Assembly (NCBI RefSeq): GCF_021608185.1
Contig: NZ_JAKIHN010000003.1
Coordinates: 186,001 to 250,000, forward strand
Direction: 5' to 3'
From: Flavobacterium anseongense
Lineage (GTDB): Bacteria; Bacteroidota; Bacteroidia; Flavobacteriales; Flavobacteriaceae
DNA: 64,000 nt
Shown: positions 49,185 to 58,738 of the stretch, piece after piece
Numbering within the stretch: position 1 is the stretch's first letter
How the letters are laid out: each line of letters starts with the position of its first letter
The notes under the pieces: model-generated
The model's input: the letters and a program-made list of their open reading frames with translations, nothing else
Databases searched by the model: none
What the model was told of the DNA's origin: nothing
Made by a program: the position numbers and the translations under genes

Positions 49185-49192
49185 TATATTTG
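49185..49192 (+). promoter_or_regulatory. Candidate -7 box of the 49216 gene
   Basis: TATATTTG, 23 bases before the ATG. No clear -33 TTG at the right spacing. Confidence 0.45.
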
Positions 49193-49215
49193 TAAGCTAA
49201 TTAAATTTTAAAAAA

Positions 49216-51090
49216 ATGAAAAAAATCTACTCTTTATTACTTTTGGTGGTTACTACTTTCTCTTTTGGGCAAGTATTTACTGATGATTTTAACTACCCTG
49301 ACAGTGCCTTATTGACAGCCAACGGTTGGACTGCCCACAGTGCCGCAGGAACAAATGCTATTGATGTTGGTGCTTCTAATGGTCTGAATTACGCAGGATA
49401 TACTACGACTGCCGGAAATGCAGCTTTAGTTGACAATACCGGTGAAGACGTTAATAAATTATTTACCGGAGGACCTATTACGAGCGGTACTTTATATTTT
49501 TCTTTTCTAGTTAATGTATCAGCTGCTGTTGAAGGATATTTTACTCACCTTGGACCTGGTGGAGCTGTAACTTCTCCCTATGCCGCGAGAGTATTTGTAA
49601 AACCATCTGCTAACGCTGGAAAAATAAATTTTGGACTTTCTAATTCAGGAACAGCAGCATATGCCGCAACACCTACCGATTTCGACTTAAACACTACCTA
49701 TCTAATCATCGTAAAATATGACGTATCTGCTTCAGGTGCCGCCAGTATCTGGATTAAATCATCCGGAGTTCCTGCAACAGAAGCAGCAGCAGGTGCACCT
49801 GAATATTCTACTACCGGTGGTGGAACAGCTAGTGTTAATGCTTATTATTTACGTCAGTATAACGCTGGTTTAATCATGACACTTGATGAAGTAAAAATAT
49901 ACACAACTTGGTTTGGTGCTGCCCCATGTAGTTTGAGTCTTGGAACTGAAAGTGCAACTTGTGATAATATTACATTAAATGTAGATACGTACACAGTAAA
50001 CATTCCTTTTACAGGAGGTGCATCAGGAACCTATAATTTATCAGTTAATGCAGGTACACTTGGAGGCGCAAGTCCAACAACTAATGCTACCGGCGATATC
50101 ATCATTTCCGGAGTTCCGGAAGGAACTAGTGTAACTTTAACTGTTTCCGGAACTTGTGGTTTTACTAAAACTGTGGCTTCACCTGAATGCAAACCGATTA
50201 ATACATTACCATACCAGGAATCATTCCCATATACTGTTGGTGCTTCTCTGAATGCAGAGCAAAAATGGTCACTTGTGAACACCGGAGACAATATTACAAT
50301 TGCATCAGGAAGCTTAGCTTATCCTGGAATTACTGCTTCAGGAAATTCAATTACTTTTGTTGGAACAGGTGGAGAATCAAGAACATTATTCACTAGTACT
50401 AACACAGGATATGTATACTCATCATTCATTGTTAATATAAGTGATTTAGCTAACGTTACAACTGATTTGGCCAATACTTATTTTGCCTTGTTTACAGACG
50501 CTACAGGAAGTACTACAAACGCTAGAGTTTGGATTAGAAAAAATGGAACTCAATATCAATATGGTTTAGGAACAGGTTCTTCTCCGACTGATTGGGATTC
50601 TACTCTATATGATGTTAACAGCGTTCAGTATGTTGTTCTTTCTTACGATTTTACAGGTAATACATTGTCATTATTTATCAACCCTACAATTGGCGGAAGT
50701 GCAGCTCCAACACTTGCAGTAACACCAACTTCTCCTTATTCTAATTTAGGCGGGTTTATGTTTAGACAGGATTTATCAAATACTACCCCAACAGTTATAG
50801 TTGACGAATTGAGAATTGATGTAACTCCTAACTTTACTTTAGGTGTAAAAAATAACAATATAACTGGTTTAAGAGTATATCCAAACCCGGTATCTAACGG
50901 AACATTATTCATCGAAACTGCTGCTAATGCTGAAAAAACAGTTACTGTTTTTGACGTTTTAGGAAAACAAGTTTTAAACACAACTACTTCTGACAATACT
51001 GTAAATGTAAGTGCACTACACACTGGTGTTTACATTGTAAATATCACTGAAGAAGGAAAAACAGCTTCAAGAAAATTAGTTATTAGATAA
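49216..51090 (+). CDS. Secreted T9SS type A sorting-domain protein
   Basis: The 624 residues start with a Sec signal (MKKIYSLLLLVVTTFSFGQ). Two similar jelly-roll-like regions follow, about residues 20-240 and 335-540 (VFTDDFNYPDSALLTANGWT; LPYQESFPYTVGASLNAEQK), each with LamG-like strand patterns, separated by an Ig-like segment (SLGTESATCDNITLNVDTYT). The type A sorting domain ends it (VYPNPVSNGTLFIETAANAE ... RKLVIR). It is an extracellular or surface protein of unknown ligand at the end of the TonB locus. Confidence 0.85.
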   Translation: MKKIYSLLLLVVTTFSFGQVFTDDFNYPDSALLTANGWTAHSAAGTNAIDVGASNGLNYAGYTTTAGNAALVDNTGEDVNKLFTGGPITSGTLYFSFLVNVSAAVEGYFTHLGPGGAVTSPYAARVFVKPSANAGKINFGLSNSGTAAYAATPTDFDLNTTYLIIVKYDVSASGAASIWIKSSGVPATEAAAGAPEYSTTGGGTASVNAYYLRQYNAGLIMTLDEVKIYTTWFGAAPCSLSLGTESATCDNITLNVDTYTVNIPFTGGASGTYNLSVNAGTLGGASPTTNATGDIIISGVPEGTSVTLTVSGTCGFTKTVASPECKPINTLPYQESFPYTVGASLNAEQKWSLVNTGDNITIASGSLAYPGITASGNSITFVGTGGESRTLFTSTNTGYVYSSFIVNISDLANVTTDLANTYFALFTDATGSTTNARVWIRKNGTQYQYGLGTGSSPTDWDSTLYDVNSVQYVVLSYDFTGNTLSLFINPTIGGSAAPTLAVTPTSPYSNLGGFMFRQDLSNTTPTVIVDELRIDVTPNFTLGVKNNNITGLRVYPNPVSNGTLFIETAANAEKTVTVFDVLGKQVLNTTTSDNTVNVSALHTGVYIVNITEEGKTASRKLVIR

Positions 51091-51111
51091 TTACTAATTA
51101 TTCAATACAAA

Positions 51112-51152
51112 GCTCTAATCTCGTTCCAAAAAACGAGATTAGGGCTTTTTTA
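51112..51152 (+). terminator. Terminator of the 49216 gene
   Basis: CTAATCTCGTT and AACGAGATTAG pair around CCAAAA, then GGGCTTTTTT. Confidence 0.85.
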
Positions 51153-51159
51153 TTTTCAT

Positions 51160-51167
51160 TACTTTTG
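51160..51167 (+). promoter_or_regulatory. Candidate -7 box of the LuxE-like gene
   Basis: TACTTTTG; transcription would begin inside the palindrome at 51171. Confidence 0.45.
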
Positions 51168-51170
51168 CAT

Positions 51171-51195
51171 TCATTCTGAACTTGTTTCAGAATCT
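51171..51195. repeat. Palindrome ATTCTGAACTTGTTTCAGAAT, third copy of the GIY-YIG flanking type
   Basis: Same CTGAACTTGTTTCAG core as 11600-11625 but with ATT arms. It lies in the 5' leader of the LuxE-like gene, without a nuclease gene nearby. Confidence 0.7.
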
Positions 51196-51201
51196 CAACC
51201 A

Positions 51202-52263
51202 ATGATTTCTGACCAAGACATATTTACAATTTCTTCTCAAAAGCAATTTGAAAAAATAGCGCTAAAAGTTTTTCGTTTTCAATACGAAAACAACTTAGTC
51301 TATCAAGAGTTTTGCAATTTTCTGAAAGTAGATAAGCAATCCGTAAAATCATTACAGCAAATTCCGTTTCTGCCTATTCAGTTTTTTAAAAACCGTGATG
51401 TAGTTTCTAATACTGTTGCCGTTCAGGAAACATTTACAAGCAGCGGAACAACCGGAATGATTACCAGCAAACACTTGGTGACAGACGTTACTTTATATGA
51501 ACAAAGCTACCGAAAAGCTTTTTCAGAGTTTTACGGCAACATCGAAGATTATGCTGTCTTGGCCTTGCTTCCATCCTATTTAGAACGAAGCGGTTCCTCC
51601 TTAATTTATATGGTGAAAGATTTGATTGAACTTTCAAACAATGAAAACAGCGGCTTTTATTTACATAATTATGATGAACTAATTACAAAGCTTATTGAGT
51701 TAGATAATTCTGGTCAAAATGTAATTCTGTTTGGAGTTACTTATGCTTTATTGGATTTAGTTGAAATCTTCCAAAACAAAAATCAATCCTTTGAAGAAAA
51801 GAAGATTCTTGACAACCTTAGGCAAAAAACTGAAAGTGTGTCAAAAAAACAAAAATTCCAACTAAAAAATACCATCATCATGGAAACCGGTGGCATGAAA
51901 GGCAAACGTAAAGAAATGATACGCGAAGAATTACACGAAATTCTATGCAACGGTTTCGGCGTTCAAAGCATTCATTCCGAATATGGCATGACCGAACTTT
52001 TATCACAAGCCTATTCTTTGGGCAACGGAATTTTCGAATGTCCGGCTTGGATGCAAATCCAAATCCGCGATACCGAAGATGCTTTAACTTATGTAGATTA
52101 TGGAAAGACCGGCGGTATAAACGTAATCGATTTAGCAAACATCAATTCATGCTCGTTTATTGCTACGCAAGATTTAGGCAAAAAATATCCCAACAATTCT
52201 TTCGAAGTATTGGGACGTTTTGATAATTCTGATATTCGGGGTTGTAATTTGATGGTTATCTAA
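51202..52263 (+). CDS. LuxE-type acyl-protein synthetase / acyltransferase-like protein
   Basis: The 353-residue enzyme resembles LuxE and other acyl-adenylate-forming proteins: [20 protein letters not shown] (ATP-binding SGTTG motif), [40 protein letters not shown] and [18 protein letters not shown]. In luminous bacteria LuxE activates fatty acids. Outside them the family acts in polysaccharide or phenazine pathways and its substrate here is unknown. Its 3' end overlaps the 3' end of tyrS by 8 bases. Confidence 0.86.
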   Translation: MISDQDIFTISSQKQFEKIALKVFRFQYENNLVYQEFCNFLKVDKQSVKSLQQIPFLPIQFFKNRDVVSNTVAVQETFTSSGTTGMITSKHLVTDVTLYEQSYRKAFSEFYGNIEDYAVLALLPSYLERSGSSLIYMVKDLIELSNNENSGFYLHNYDELITKLIELDNSGQNVILFGVTYALLDLVEIFQNKNQSFEEKKILDNLRQKTESVSKKQKFQLKNTIIMETGGMKGKRKEMIREELHEILCNGFGVQSIHSEYGMTELLSQAYSLGNGIFECPAWMQIQIRDTEDALTYVDYGKTGGINVIDLANINSCSFIATQDLGKKYPNNSFEVLGRFDNSDIRGCNLMVI

Positions 52264-53557
52264 CCCTAATCACAAAATAATTTTTCTTTCCGCGTTGCAG
52301 CAACACAAACTGATTGTTAATCAAATCCTTTGAAGTCAGTTGAAACTCCTCAGTTACTTTTTCTTTGTTTACCGAAATCGAATTCTCTGCCAAAGCACGT
52401 CTTGCTTCACCATTTGATTTCAAAAATCCCGATTTCTCATTCAGCACATCCACAATGTTGATTCCGGCATCAATGTCATTTTTTGAAATTTCCGCTTGCG
52501 GAACTCCATCAAAAACCTCCAAAAAAGTTGCTTCATCCAATTGTTTCAAATCGTCAGCCGTAGCATTTCCAAACAAAATATTCGATGCCTGAATCGCTTT
52601 ATCCAATTCGGCTTGACCGTGAACCAAAATCGTAACTTCTTCAGCCAACTTTCTTTGCAATACACGCAAATGCGCCGCTTCTTTATGCTGTGCAATCAAA
52701 GTATCAATCGCATCTTTATCCAAAAATGTAAAAATCTTGATATATTTCTCCGAATCTTCATCCGAAGTATTCAGCCAAAACTGGTAGAATTTATAAACCG
52801 AAGTCTTATCGGCATCCAGCCAAATATTCCCTCCTTCTGATTTTCCAAATTTAGAACCATCCGCTTTGGTAATCAAAGGCGTAGTCAAAGCAAAAGCCTT
52901 AGCTTCGGTATTCGGATTCATTCTGCGAACCAATTCTGTTCCTGTCGTGATATTTCCCCATTGGTCAGAACCGCCCATTTGAAGTAAACAATTGTATTCC
53001 TTATGCAAATGATAAAAATCGTAACCCTGAATCAATTGATACGTAAACTCCGTAAACGACATTCCGTCACCGGCTTCACCCGATAAACGCTTCTTTACCG
53101 AATCTTTCGCCATCATATAATTAACGGTGATTCGTTTTCCAACTTCACGTGCAAAATCGATAAACGAAAAGGATTTCATCCAATCATAATTATTCACCAT
53201 AATCGGAGCATTTGCTCCGGTCGAATTAAAATCTAAAAAACGGGACAAGACACTTTTAATTCCGGCAACATTTTTCGCCAACTGCTCTTCGGTAAGCAAA
53301 TTACGCTCATCCGATTTCCCCGAAGGATCACCAATCATACCCGTAGCACCACCAACCAAAGCAATCGGTTTGTGTCCAAAATTTTTCAAATGCAAGAGTA
53401 AAATGATTTGCACCATGCTTCCAATATGCAACGAATCGGCCGTCGGATCAAAACCAATATAAGCGGTCGTGGCTTCCTTAAGCAGTTGTTCTTCTGTTCC
53501 GGGCATGCTGTCGTGGTAAAGTCCACGCCATTTTAATTCTTCGACAAGATTCTTCAT
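52256..53557 (-). CDS. tyrS: Tyrosyl-tRNA synthetase
   Basis: The 433 residues form a class I synthetase of the bacterial TyrRS type: [19 protein letters not shown] with the HIGH-like [17 protein letters not shown], and [15 protein letters not shown], where KFGKS replaces KMSKS. A C-terminal S4-like domain ([20 protein letters not shown]) is present. It charges tRNA-Tyr. It is convergent with the LuxE-like gene and overlaps it slightly. Confidence 0.95.
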   Translation of the reverse strand: MKNLVEELKWRGLYHDSMPGTEEQLLKEATTAYIGFDPTADSLHIGSMVQIILLLHLKNFGHKPIALVGGATGMIGDPSGKSDERNLLTEEQLAKNVAGIKSVLSRFLDFNSTGANAPIMVNNYDWMKSFSFIDFAREVGKRITVNYMMAKDSVKKRLSGEAGDGMSFTEFTYQLIQGYDFYHLHKEYNCLLQMGGSDQWGNITTGTELVRRMNPNTEAKAFALTTPLITKADGSKFGKSEGGNIWLDADKTSVYKFYQFWLNTSDEDSEKYIKIFTFLDKDAIDTLIAQHKEAAHLRVLQRKLAEEVTILVHGQAELDKAIQASNILFGNATADDLKQLDEATFLEVFDGVPQAEISKNDIDAGINIVDVLNEKSGFLKSNGEARRALAENSISVNKEKVTEEFQLTSKDLINNQFVLLQRGKKNYFVIRVR

Positions 53558-53648
53558 TCTAAAATAATTTGCGCAAAGATAAAATAATTGTTGATTTGGT
53601 TATTCGGTTATTTGGTTATTTGGCATCAATAATTTGTAAATTCGCATT

Positions 53649-54638
53649 ATGATATTAGTAACAGGCGGAACTGGTTTAGTCGGAGCACATTTGCTTCTTC
53701 ATTTGGTTGAAAATGGAGATTCAATTCGGGCAACATACAGACAAGCTAATACTATAGAAAAAACAAAATCCCTTTTTCAGTTACATCAAAAAGACCATTT
53801 ATTTTCCAAAATTGATTGGATTGAAGCCGATATTACTGATGTCCCTTCGTTAGAAATCGCTTTTCAAAATATTGATTATGTTTATCACTGTGCCGGATTC
53901 ATTTCATTTGACCCTGACGACGAAGAAAAACTGAGAAAAATAAACATAGAAGGAACCGCCAATATTGTCAATTTCTGCCTTGCATACCAAATCAAAAAAC
54001 TATGCCACGTAAGTTCTATAGCCGCTTTTGGAAATGTTACATCAGGCAAAATTCATGAAGAAGCCGAATGGAATCCCGAAGTATTTCACAGCGATTACGC
54101 CATCTCAAAATATGGTGCCGAAATGGAAGTTTGGCGGGCACAACAAGAAGGCTTGCAAGTAGTAATGGTAAATCCGGGCGTGATTTTAGGCTCAACAATT
54201 TGGATTGAAGGAAGTGGAGCTATTTTTACTAAAGTCAAAAACAGACTAAAGTTCTACACACTAGGCGAAACCGGATATGTTGGTGTAAAAGATGTGGTTT
54301 CGATTATGATTCAACTGATGAAAAGCGACATTGCTGGCGAGCGTTTTTGTCTTGTTTCAGAAAATTTAAGCTATCAAAAAATAATCAATACTATAGCTCA
54401 AAATCTAAACATCCCAAAACCTAACATCTATGCAAAACCATGGATGACAGCTATTTTATGGAAAATAGATTGGTTTGCAAATACTTTTTTCAGAACCAAA
54501 AGAAAACTGTCTAAACATGCCGCAACAACTATTCATACGTTAGACAAATACGATAACCATAAAATAAAAAATGCTCTGAATTTTGAATTTCAAAGCATTG
54601 ATAGTGTAATTGAAGAAATAATTTCCCGGCAAAAATAA
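53649..54638 (+). CDS. NAD-dependent epimerase/dehydratase (extended SDR)
   Basis: The 329 residues belong to the extended short-chain dehydrogenases: MILVTGGTGLVGAHLLLHLV with GxxGxxG, the Asp at IEADITD, VYHCAGFISFDPDDE, and the catalytic YAISKYGAE (YxxxK). Relatives act on sugar nucleotides, flavonoids or steroids. No sugar pathway genes surround it. Convergent with DUF4296, whose stop abuts. Confidence 0.9.
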   Translation: MILVTGGTGLVGAHLLLHLVENGDSIRATYRQANTIEKTKSLFQLHQKDHLFSKIDWIEADITDVPSLEIAFQNIDYVYHCAGFISFDPDDEEKLRKINIEGTANIVNFCLAYQIKKLCHVSSIAAFGNVTSGKIHEEAEWNPEVFHSDYAISKYGAEMEVWRAQQEGLQVVMVNPGVILGSTIWIEGSGAIFTKVKNRLKFYTLGETGYVGVKDVVSIMIQLMKSDIAGERFCLVSENLSYQKIINTIAQNLNIPKPNIYAKPWMTAILWKIDWFANTFFRTKRKLSKHAATTIHTLDKYDNHKIKNALNFEFQSIDSVIEEIISRQK

Positions 54639-55043
54639 TTATTGCACTTGTGGTGTATCCGAATTTAAAGTACTGTTTGGATTCGGCGAAACAGGCTGAC
54701 CATTTTTCTTCATATCGGCTTCAACTTTTACTGTTTCTGCACTCAGTCTTTCTTTAACTCTTTCAAACATTTTTTTGTATTCCGCTATATCGGAAGCATA
54801 ATATTTATTGCTGTTCGCAAATTGAATACTGTCGATTTTGTATTTTTTATAAATATAATCGTTGCCCATTTTCGCTGTCATACCGCCATTTATATTCTGC
54901 ATTTTGATGGCTTCCAATAAGGATATGTCGTATAATATATCGACCATTTTGTCTTTGCCAATAAGGTTTTTAGGCTTCTCAACTGAATTGCTGTTGCAGC
55001 CAAAAAACAGAACCATTAAACCTAAAAAGATACTATTTCTCAT
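54639..55043 (-). CDS. DUF4296 lipoprotein
   Basis: ATG 55043 gives a lipoprotein signal (MRNSIFLGLMVLFFGC, lipidation at C16); a start at 55082 is less likely. The 134 residues carry the DUF4296 pattern (LIGKDKMVDILYDISLLEAI, YIYKKYKIDSIQFANSNKYY) and an Asn/Pro-rich tail. Its function is unknown. It lies 10 bases after the dihydroorotase gene, and the same order is common in Flavobacteria. Confidence 0.88.
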   Translation of the reverse strand: MRNSIFLGLMVLFFGCNSNSVEKPKNLIGKDKMVDILYDISLLEAIKMQNINGGMTAKMGNDYIYKKYKIDSIQFANSNKYYASDIAEYKKMFERVKERLSAETVKVEADMKKNGQPVSPNPNSTLNSDTPQVQ

Positions 55044-55053
55044 ATTAAAAATT

Positions 55054-56394
55054 TTATCTGTCAAAAAGTAAACGCTTTCCAATAGGAATATCTCTTACTT
55101 TAAAATTGTGATAAACCAATTCGCCATTCACAAAGGTATGCGTAATTCTTGATTTAAAAGTGTAGCCTTCAAATGGCGACCAACCACATTTGGCGAGTAT
55201 GTTTTCTTTCTTGACATTCCATGGTAAACTTGGATCTACGATAACCAAATCGGCATAAAATCCTTCTTTGATAAAACCTCTTTTTTCAATTTTAAAAATT
55301 TTCGCCGGATTGTGACACATTTTCTCTACAATCTTTTCTACCGAAATCTTTCCCTGATGATTAGCTTCAAACATAGCCACCACGGCATGTTGCACCAATG
55401 GTCCGCCTGATGGCGCTTTTAAATACGATTGCTGCTTTTCTTCTAACGTATGTGGCGCGTGGTCTGTTGCAATAACGTCAATTCGGTCATCGAGCAATGC
55501 TTCCCACAAAGCGGTTCGGTCAGTTGCTGTTTTTACCGCCGGATTCCATTTAATGAAATTGCCTTTGGTTTTATAATCTTCATCCGAAAACCAGAGATGA
55601 TGCACACAAACTTCAGCAGTAATCTGCTTTTCCTCTAACGGAATTTTATTGGTAAACAACTCCATTTCTTTCGCCGTCGAAAGATGAAAAACATGCAATC
55701 TTGCTCCTGTTTTTTTAGCCAACTCAATCGCTTTGGAAGATGAGATATAACAAGCTTCCGTACTTCGAATTAAATGATGACATTCGACCGGAATGTCTTC
55801 GCCAAACTGTAGTTTGTATCTTTCTAAATTGTTTTTAATGGTCGTTTCATCTTCGCAATGCACTGCAATCAGCATCTTGGTAGAAGAAAATATTTTCTCC
55901 AACGTTTCCTGATTATCCACCAACATATTCCCGGTTGATGACCCTAAAAAAAGTTTAATTCCGGCAACGTTTTTTGGATTTGTTTTAAGAACTTCTTCCA
56001 AATTATCGTTCGTTCCGCCCATCATAAAAGAATAATTGGCAAAAGATGTTTTAGCGGCTATTTGATATTTCTCTTCTAAAATTTCCTGAGTAACCGCATT
56101 CGGAACAGTGTTGGGTTGCTCAATAAAGGAAGTGATTCCACCGGCAACAGCAGCGCGACTTTCAGAAGCGATATCACCTTTGTGAGTCAAACCCGGTTCG
56201 CGAAAATGCACCTGATCATCAATAGCTCCGGGAATGAGATAACTTCCTTCTGCATCAATTATTTTACAGCTGGATGATTTTGGACTAATGCTTTGGGCGA
56301 TTTCAACAATAAACTCGTTTTCAATCAAAACATCGCCTTCAAAAACGGTTCCTTCGTTTACAATTTTGGCATTTTTAATTAAAACGGTATTCAT
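55054..56394 (-). CDS. Dihydroorotase-type amidohydrolase
   Basis: The 446 residues show the class I dihydroorotase layout: PGAIDDQVHFREPGLTHKGD, ESRAAVAGGITSFIEQPNTV, LHVFHLSTAKEMEL, TAEVCVHHLWFSD and VIATDHAPHTLEEKQ. The metal-binding H-x-H of the first strand reads Q-V-H, so one His ligand is replaced by Gln. I recall this Gln form as typical of Bacteroidetes homologues, but its effect on activity cannot be judged here. It should cyclise carbamoyl-aspartate in pyrimidine synthesis. Confidence 0.85.
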   Translation of the reverse strand: MNTVLIKNAKIVNEGTVFEGDVLIENEFIVEIAQSISPKSSSCKIIDAEGSYLIPGAIDDQVHFREPGLTHKGDIASESRAAVAGGITSFIEQPNTVPNAVTQEILEEKYQIAAKTSFANYSFMMGGTNDNLEEVLKTNPKNVAGIKLFLGSSTGNMLVDNQETLEKIFSSTKMLIAVHCEDETTIKNNLERYKLQFGEDIPVECHHLIRSTEACYISSSKAIELAKKTGARLHVFHLSTAKEMELFTNKIPLEEKQITAEVCVHHLWFSDEDYKTKGNFIKWNPAVKTATDRTALWEALLDDRIDVIATDHAPHTLEEKQQSYLKAPSGGPLVQHAVVAMFEANHQGKISVEKIVEKMCHNPAKIFKIEKRGFIKEGFYADLVIVDPSLPWNVKKENILAKCGWSPFEGYTFKSRITHTFVNGELVYHNFKVRDIPIGKRLLFDR

Positions 56395-56395
56395 T

Positions 56396-57121
56396 TTATA
56401 ACTGATTTAGAAACTTCTTAAATCGCAATGATATAACTCCAAAAATAGCTTCCTTAATAATAGAACCGCTCATTTTGGATTGCCCTTTTGTTCTGTCGGT
56501 AAAAATAACCGGAACTTCCTGTATGTTGAAATTTTTGGCGAATGCTCTGTATTTCATTTCTATTTGAAAGGCATAGCCAATGAATTTAATTTTATCCAGA
56601 TTTATCTTTTCCAAAACTTCTCGGTGGTAACAAATAAAACCAGCCGTTGCATCCATAATCTTCATCCCGGTAATCATTCGCACATAAACCGAAGCAAAAT
56701 AGGAAAGCAACACTCGACTCAAAGGCCAATTGACCACATTTACGCCGGTAACATAACGAGAACCTATTGCCAAATCTGCTCCATTGAAATGACAGGCATC
56801 ATATAATCTTTCCAAGTCATTTGGGTTATGTGAAAAATCGGCATCCATTTCGAAAATGTATTCATAATTATGCTTTAATGCCCATTTGAATCCGTGAACA
56901 TAAGCTGTTCCTAAACCTGACTTTTTCTTTCTGACAGATAAAAATAATCTGCCTTCGAATTCAGGCTGCAACTCCATTACCTTTTCAGCGGTTTTATCAG
57001 GCGAATTATCATCAACAATTAGAATATGAAACTTTTTTTGTAACGAAAATACAGCTCGAATAATGCTTTCGATGTTTTCAATTTCGTTATAGGTTGGAAT
57101 AATTACAATACCGTCATTCAT
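56396..57121 (-). CDS. Polyprenol monophosphomannose synthase (GT2, DPM1-like)
   Basis: The true start is ATG 57121 (MNDGIVIIPTYNEIENIESI); the frame start at 57148 precedes the conserved Val-Ile-Pro core. The 241 residues have DDNSPDKTAEKV, FEMDADFSHNPNDL (DxD), IGSRYVTGVNVVNWPLSRVL and GQSKMSG. It transfers mannose or a related sugar to a lipid carrier at the inner membrane. It is the short form without TM anchors. It is 1 base from the dihydroorotase start. Confidence 0.9.
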   Translation of the reverse strand: MNDGIVIIPTYNEIENIESIIRAVFSLQKKFHILIVDDNSPDKTAEKVMELQPEFEGRLFLSVRKKKSGLGTAYVHGFKWALKHNYEYIFEMDADFSHNPNDLERLYDACHFNGADLAIGSRYVTGVNVVNWPLSRVLLSYFASVYVRMITGMKIMDATAGFICYHREVLEKINLDKIKFIGYAFQIEMKYRAFAKNFNIQEVPVIFTDRTKGQSKMSGSIIKEAIFGVISLRFKKFLNQL

Positions 57122-57214
57122 AGTAAGTCCAGTCAAACTTCGTTGCAAAAATAAACTTTTTATCAGAGCACTATCTTAATAATTATATAATAATTTTAAG
57201 AAATAAAAAATTAG

Positions 57215-57222
57215 TAATTTTG
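57215..57222 (+). promoter_or_regulatory. Candidate -7 box of the DUF4271 gene
   Basis: TAATTTTG ends 8 bases before the ATG, so the mRNA may be almost leaderless. Confidence 0.4.
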
Positions 57223-57230
57223 TCGGGATT

Positions 57231-57905
57231 ATGATAGAAACTCTTTTACAGCCGAGAATTTTAGAACCTAAAGATTGGGCAACTTATTTGTTCGTTTTGT
57301 CTTTTGTTTTGATTGCAATTACCAAGACCGCATTTGAAACTCGGTTTAGCGAATTTCTACGGATTTTGATTTCTGATAAATACATTAAAGTTTACAAAGA
57401 CACTTCACATTTAATGAGTGGTTTCACTATACTATTATTTATCGTTCAAATTATTTCGTTTTCTTTTTTCATTCAATTAGTACTGAATTATCTTGGTTAT
57501 GTTTCTAAATCGGATTGGATTATTTTCCTTCGGATTTTTACTTTTTTCGGAATTTTTGTGCTTTCAAAATTCCTGATAGAAAAGATTGTAGCTACCATTT
57601 TTAATATCGAAGAATTTGCCGAACAATTCAATTTGCAAAAGGTTAGTTACCGAACTTTTATCGGATTGATTTTACTTCCGATAAACATTTACTTGTTTTA
57701 TAACAATACTCCATCAAATATTCTGATTTATTGCACAATTGCTGTGATTTTAATAATAAATTTGTTTTCTTATCTAGTTTCGTTGAAGATTTATCAAAAC
57801 TTACTCATCGGCAAGTTGTTTTATTTTATTTTGTATCTTTGCGCACTTGAAATAGCGCCCTACTATTTCATATATTATTTGATTACAAAAAATTTAGCAC
57901 ATTAG
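57231..57905 (+). CDS. DUF4271 integral membrane protein
   Basis: The 224-residue membrane protein has about seven hydrophobic helices. DWATYLFVLSFVLIAITKTA at the N-terminus and FETRFSEFLRILISDKYI fit DUF4271. No catalytic residues are known. The stop is followed after one base by the uroporphyrinogen-III synthase gene, so they are co-transcribed. Confidence 0.86.
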   Translation: MIETLLQPRILEPKDWATYLFVLSFVLIAITKTAFETRFSEFLRILISDKYIKVYKDTSHLMSGFTILLFIVQIISFSFFIQLVLNYLGYVSKSDWIIFLRIFTFFGIFVLSKFLIEKIVATIFNIEEFAEQFNLQKVSYRTFIGLILLPINIYLFYNNTPSNILIYCTIAVILIINLFSYLVSLKIYQNLLIGKLFYFILYLCALEIAPYYFIYYLITKNLAH

Positions 57906-57906
57906 A

Positions 57907-58665
57907 ATGTCAAATTTGAAAGTGAAAACAATTTTGGTATCACAGCCAGAACCAAAAGTAGAGAATTCGCCTTATTTTGAATTACAACAAAAGCATAAGG
58001 TAAAGATTGATTTTCGACCGTTTATACATGTAGAAGGTGTAAGTGCAAAGGATGTCAGAGCTCAAAAAATTGACCTAAATAACTTTACGGCAATCATTTT
58101 AAACAGCAGAAATTCTGTGGATCATTTTTTTAGAGTGGCCGAAGAAATGCGTTATAAAGTTCCCGAAGATTTAAAATATTTTTGCCAATCAGAAGCGATT
58201 GCTTTCTACCTGCAAAAATATGTGGTTTACAGAAAACGTAAAATCTATGTTGGTCAAAAAGACTTTGTTGATTTGTCTCCACTAATCAAAAAATACAAAG
58301 ACGAAAAATTTCTTTTACCGGCTTCTGACCAATTAAATTTTGATGTTCCGCAAACATTGAATGCTTTAAAAGTAGATTGGACACAAGCAACTTTCTATAA
58401 AACGGTAATGAGCGACTTGTCTGATTTGGCAGATGTTTATTATGATGTTTTGGCTTTCTTTAGTCCAACCGGAATAAAGTCATTATTCAAAAACTTCCCT
58501 GATTTTAAACAAAACAATACCCGTATTGCTGTTTTCGGCAGCACTACTCAAAAAGAAGCTTTAGAGCACGGATTACGTATCGATATTTTGGCACCAACAC
58601 CGGAAACACCATCCATGACAATGGCTTTGGAAAGATATATCGCCGACGCCAACAAAGGAAAATAA
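57907..58665 (+). CDS. Uroporphyrinogen-III synthase family protein (HemD-like)
   Basis: The 252 residues show the two-lobed HemD pattern: KTILVSQPEPKVENSPYFEL, VDFRPF-like IDFRPFIHVEGVSA, FTAIILNSRNSVDHFF, LLPASDQLNFDVPQTL, DVLAFFSPTGIKSLF and IAVFGSTTQKEALEHGLRID. It would cyclise hydroxymethylbilane to uroporphyrinogen III in heme synthesis. No other heme gene is adjacent. It ends at a bidirectional terminator. Confidence 0.85.
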   Translation: MSNLKVKTILVSQPEPKVENSPYFELQQKHKVKIDFRPFIHVEGVSAKDVRAQKIDLNNFTAIILNSRNSVDHFFRVAEEMRYKVPEDLKYFCQSEAIAFYLQKYVVYRKRKIYVGQKDFVDLSPLIKKYKDEKFLLPASDQLNFDVPQTLNALKVDWTQATFYKTVMSDLSDLADVYYDVLAFFSPTGIKSLFKNFPDFKQNNTRIAVFGSTTQKEALEHGLRIDILAPTPETPSMTMALERYIADANKGK

Positions 58666-58682
58666 AACAAAATTATCATCAT

Positions 58683-58719
58683 AAAAAAAGCCATTCTCAA
58701 TTAAGGGAATGGCTTTTTT
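58683..58719. terminator. Bidirectional terminator between hemD-like and pckA
   Basis: AAAAAAGCCATTC and GAATGGCTTTTTT pair, with T and A runs at both ends. Confidence 0.85.
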
Positions 58720-58738
58720 CTTTGGTTAGGTTGGTTAA

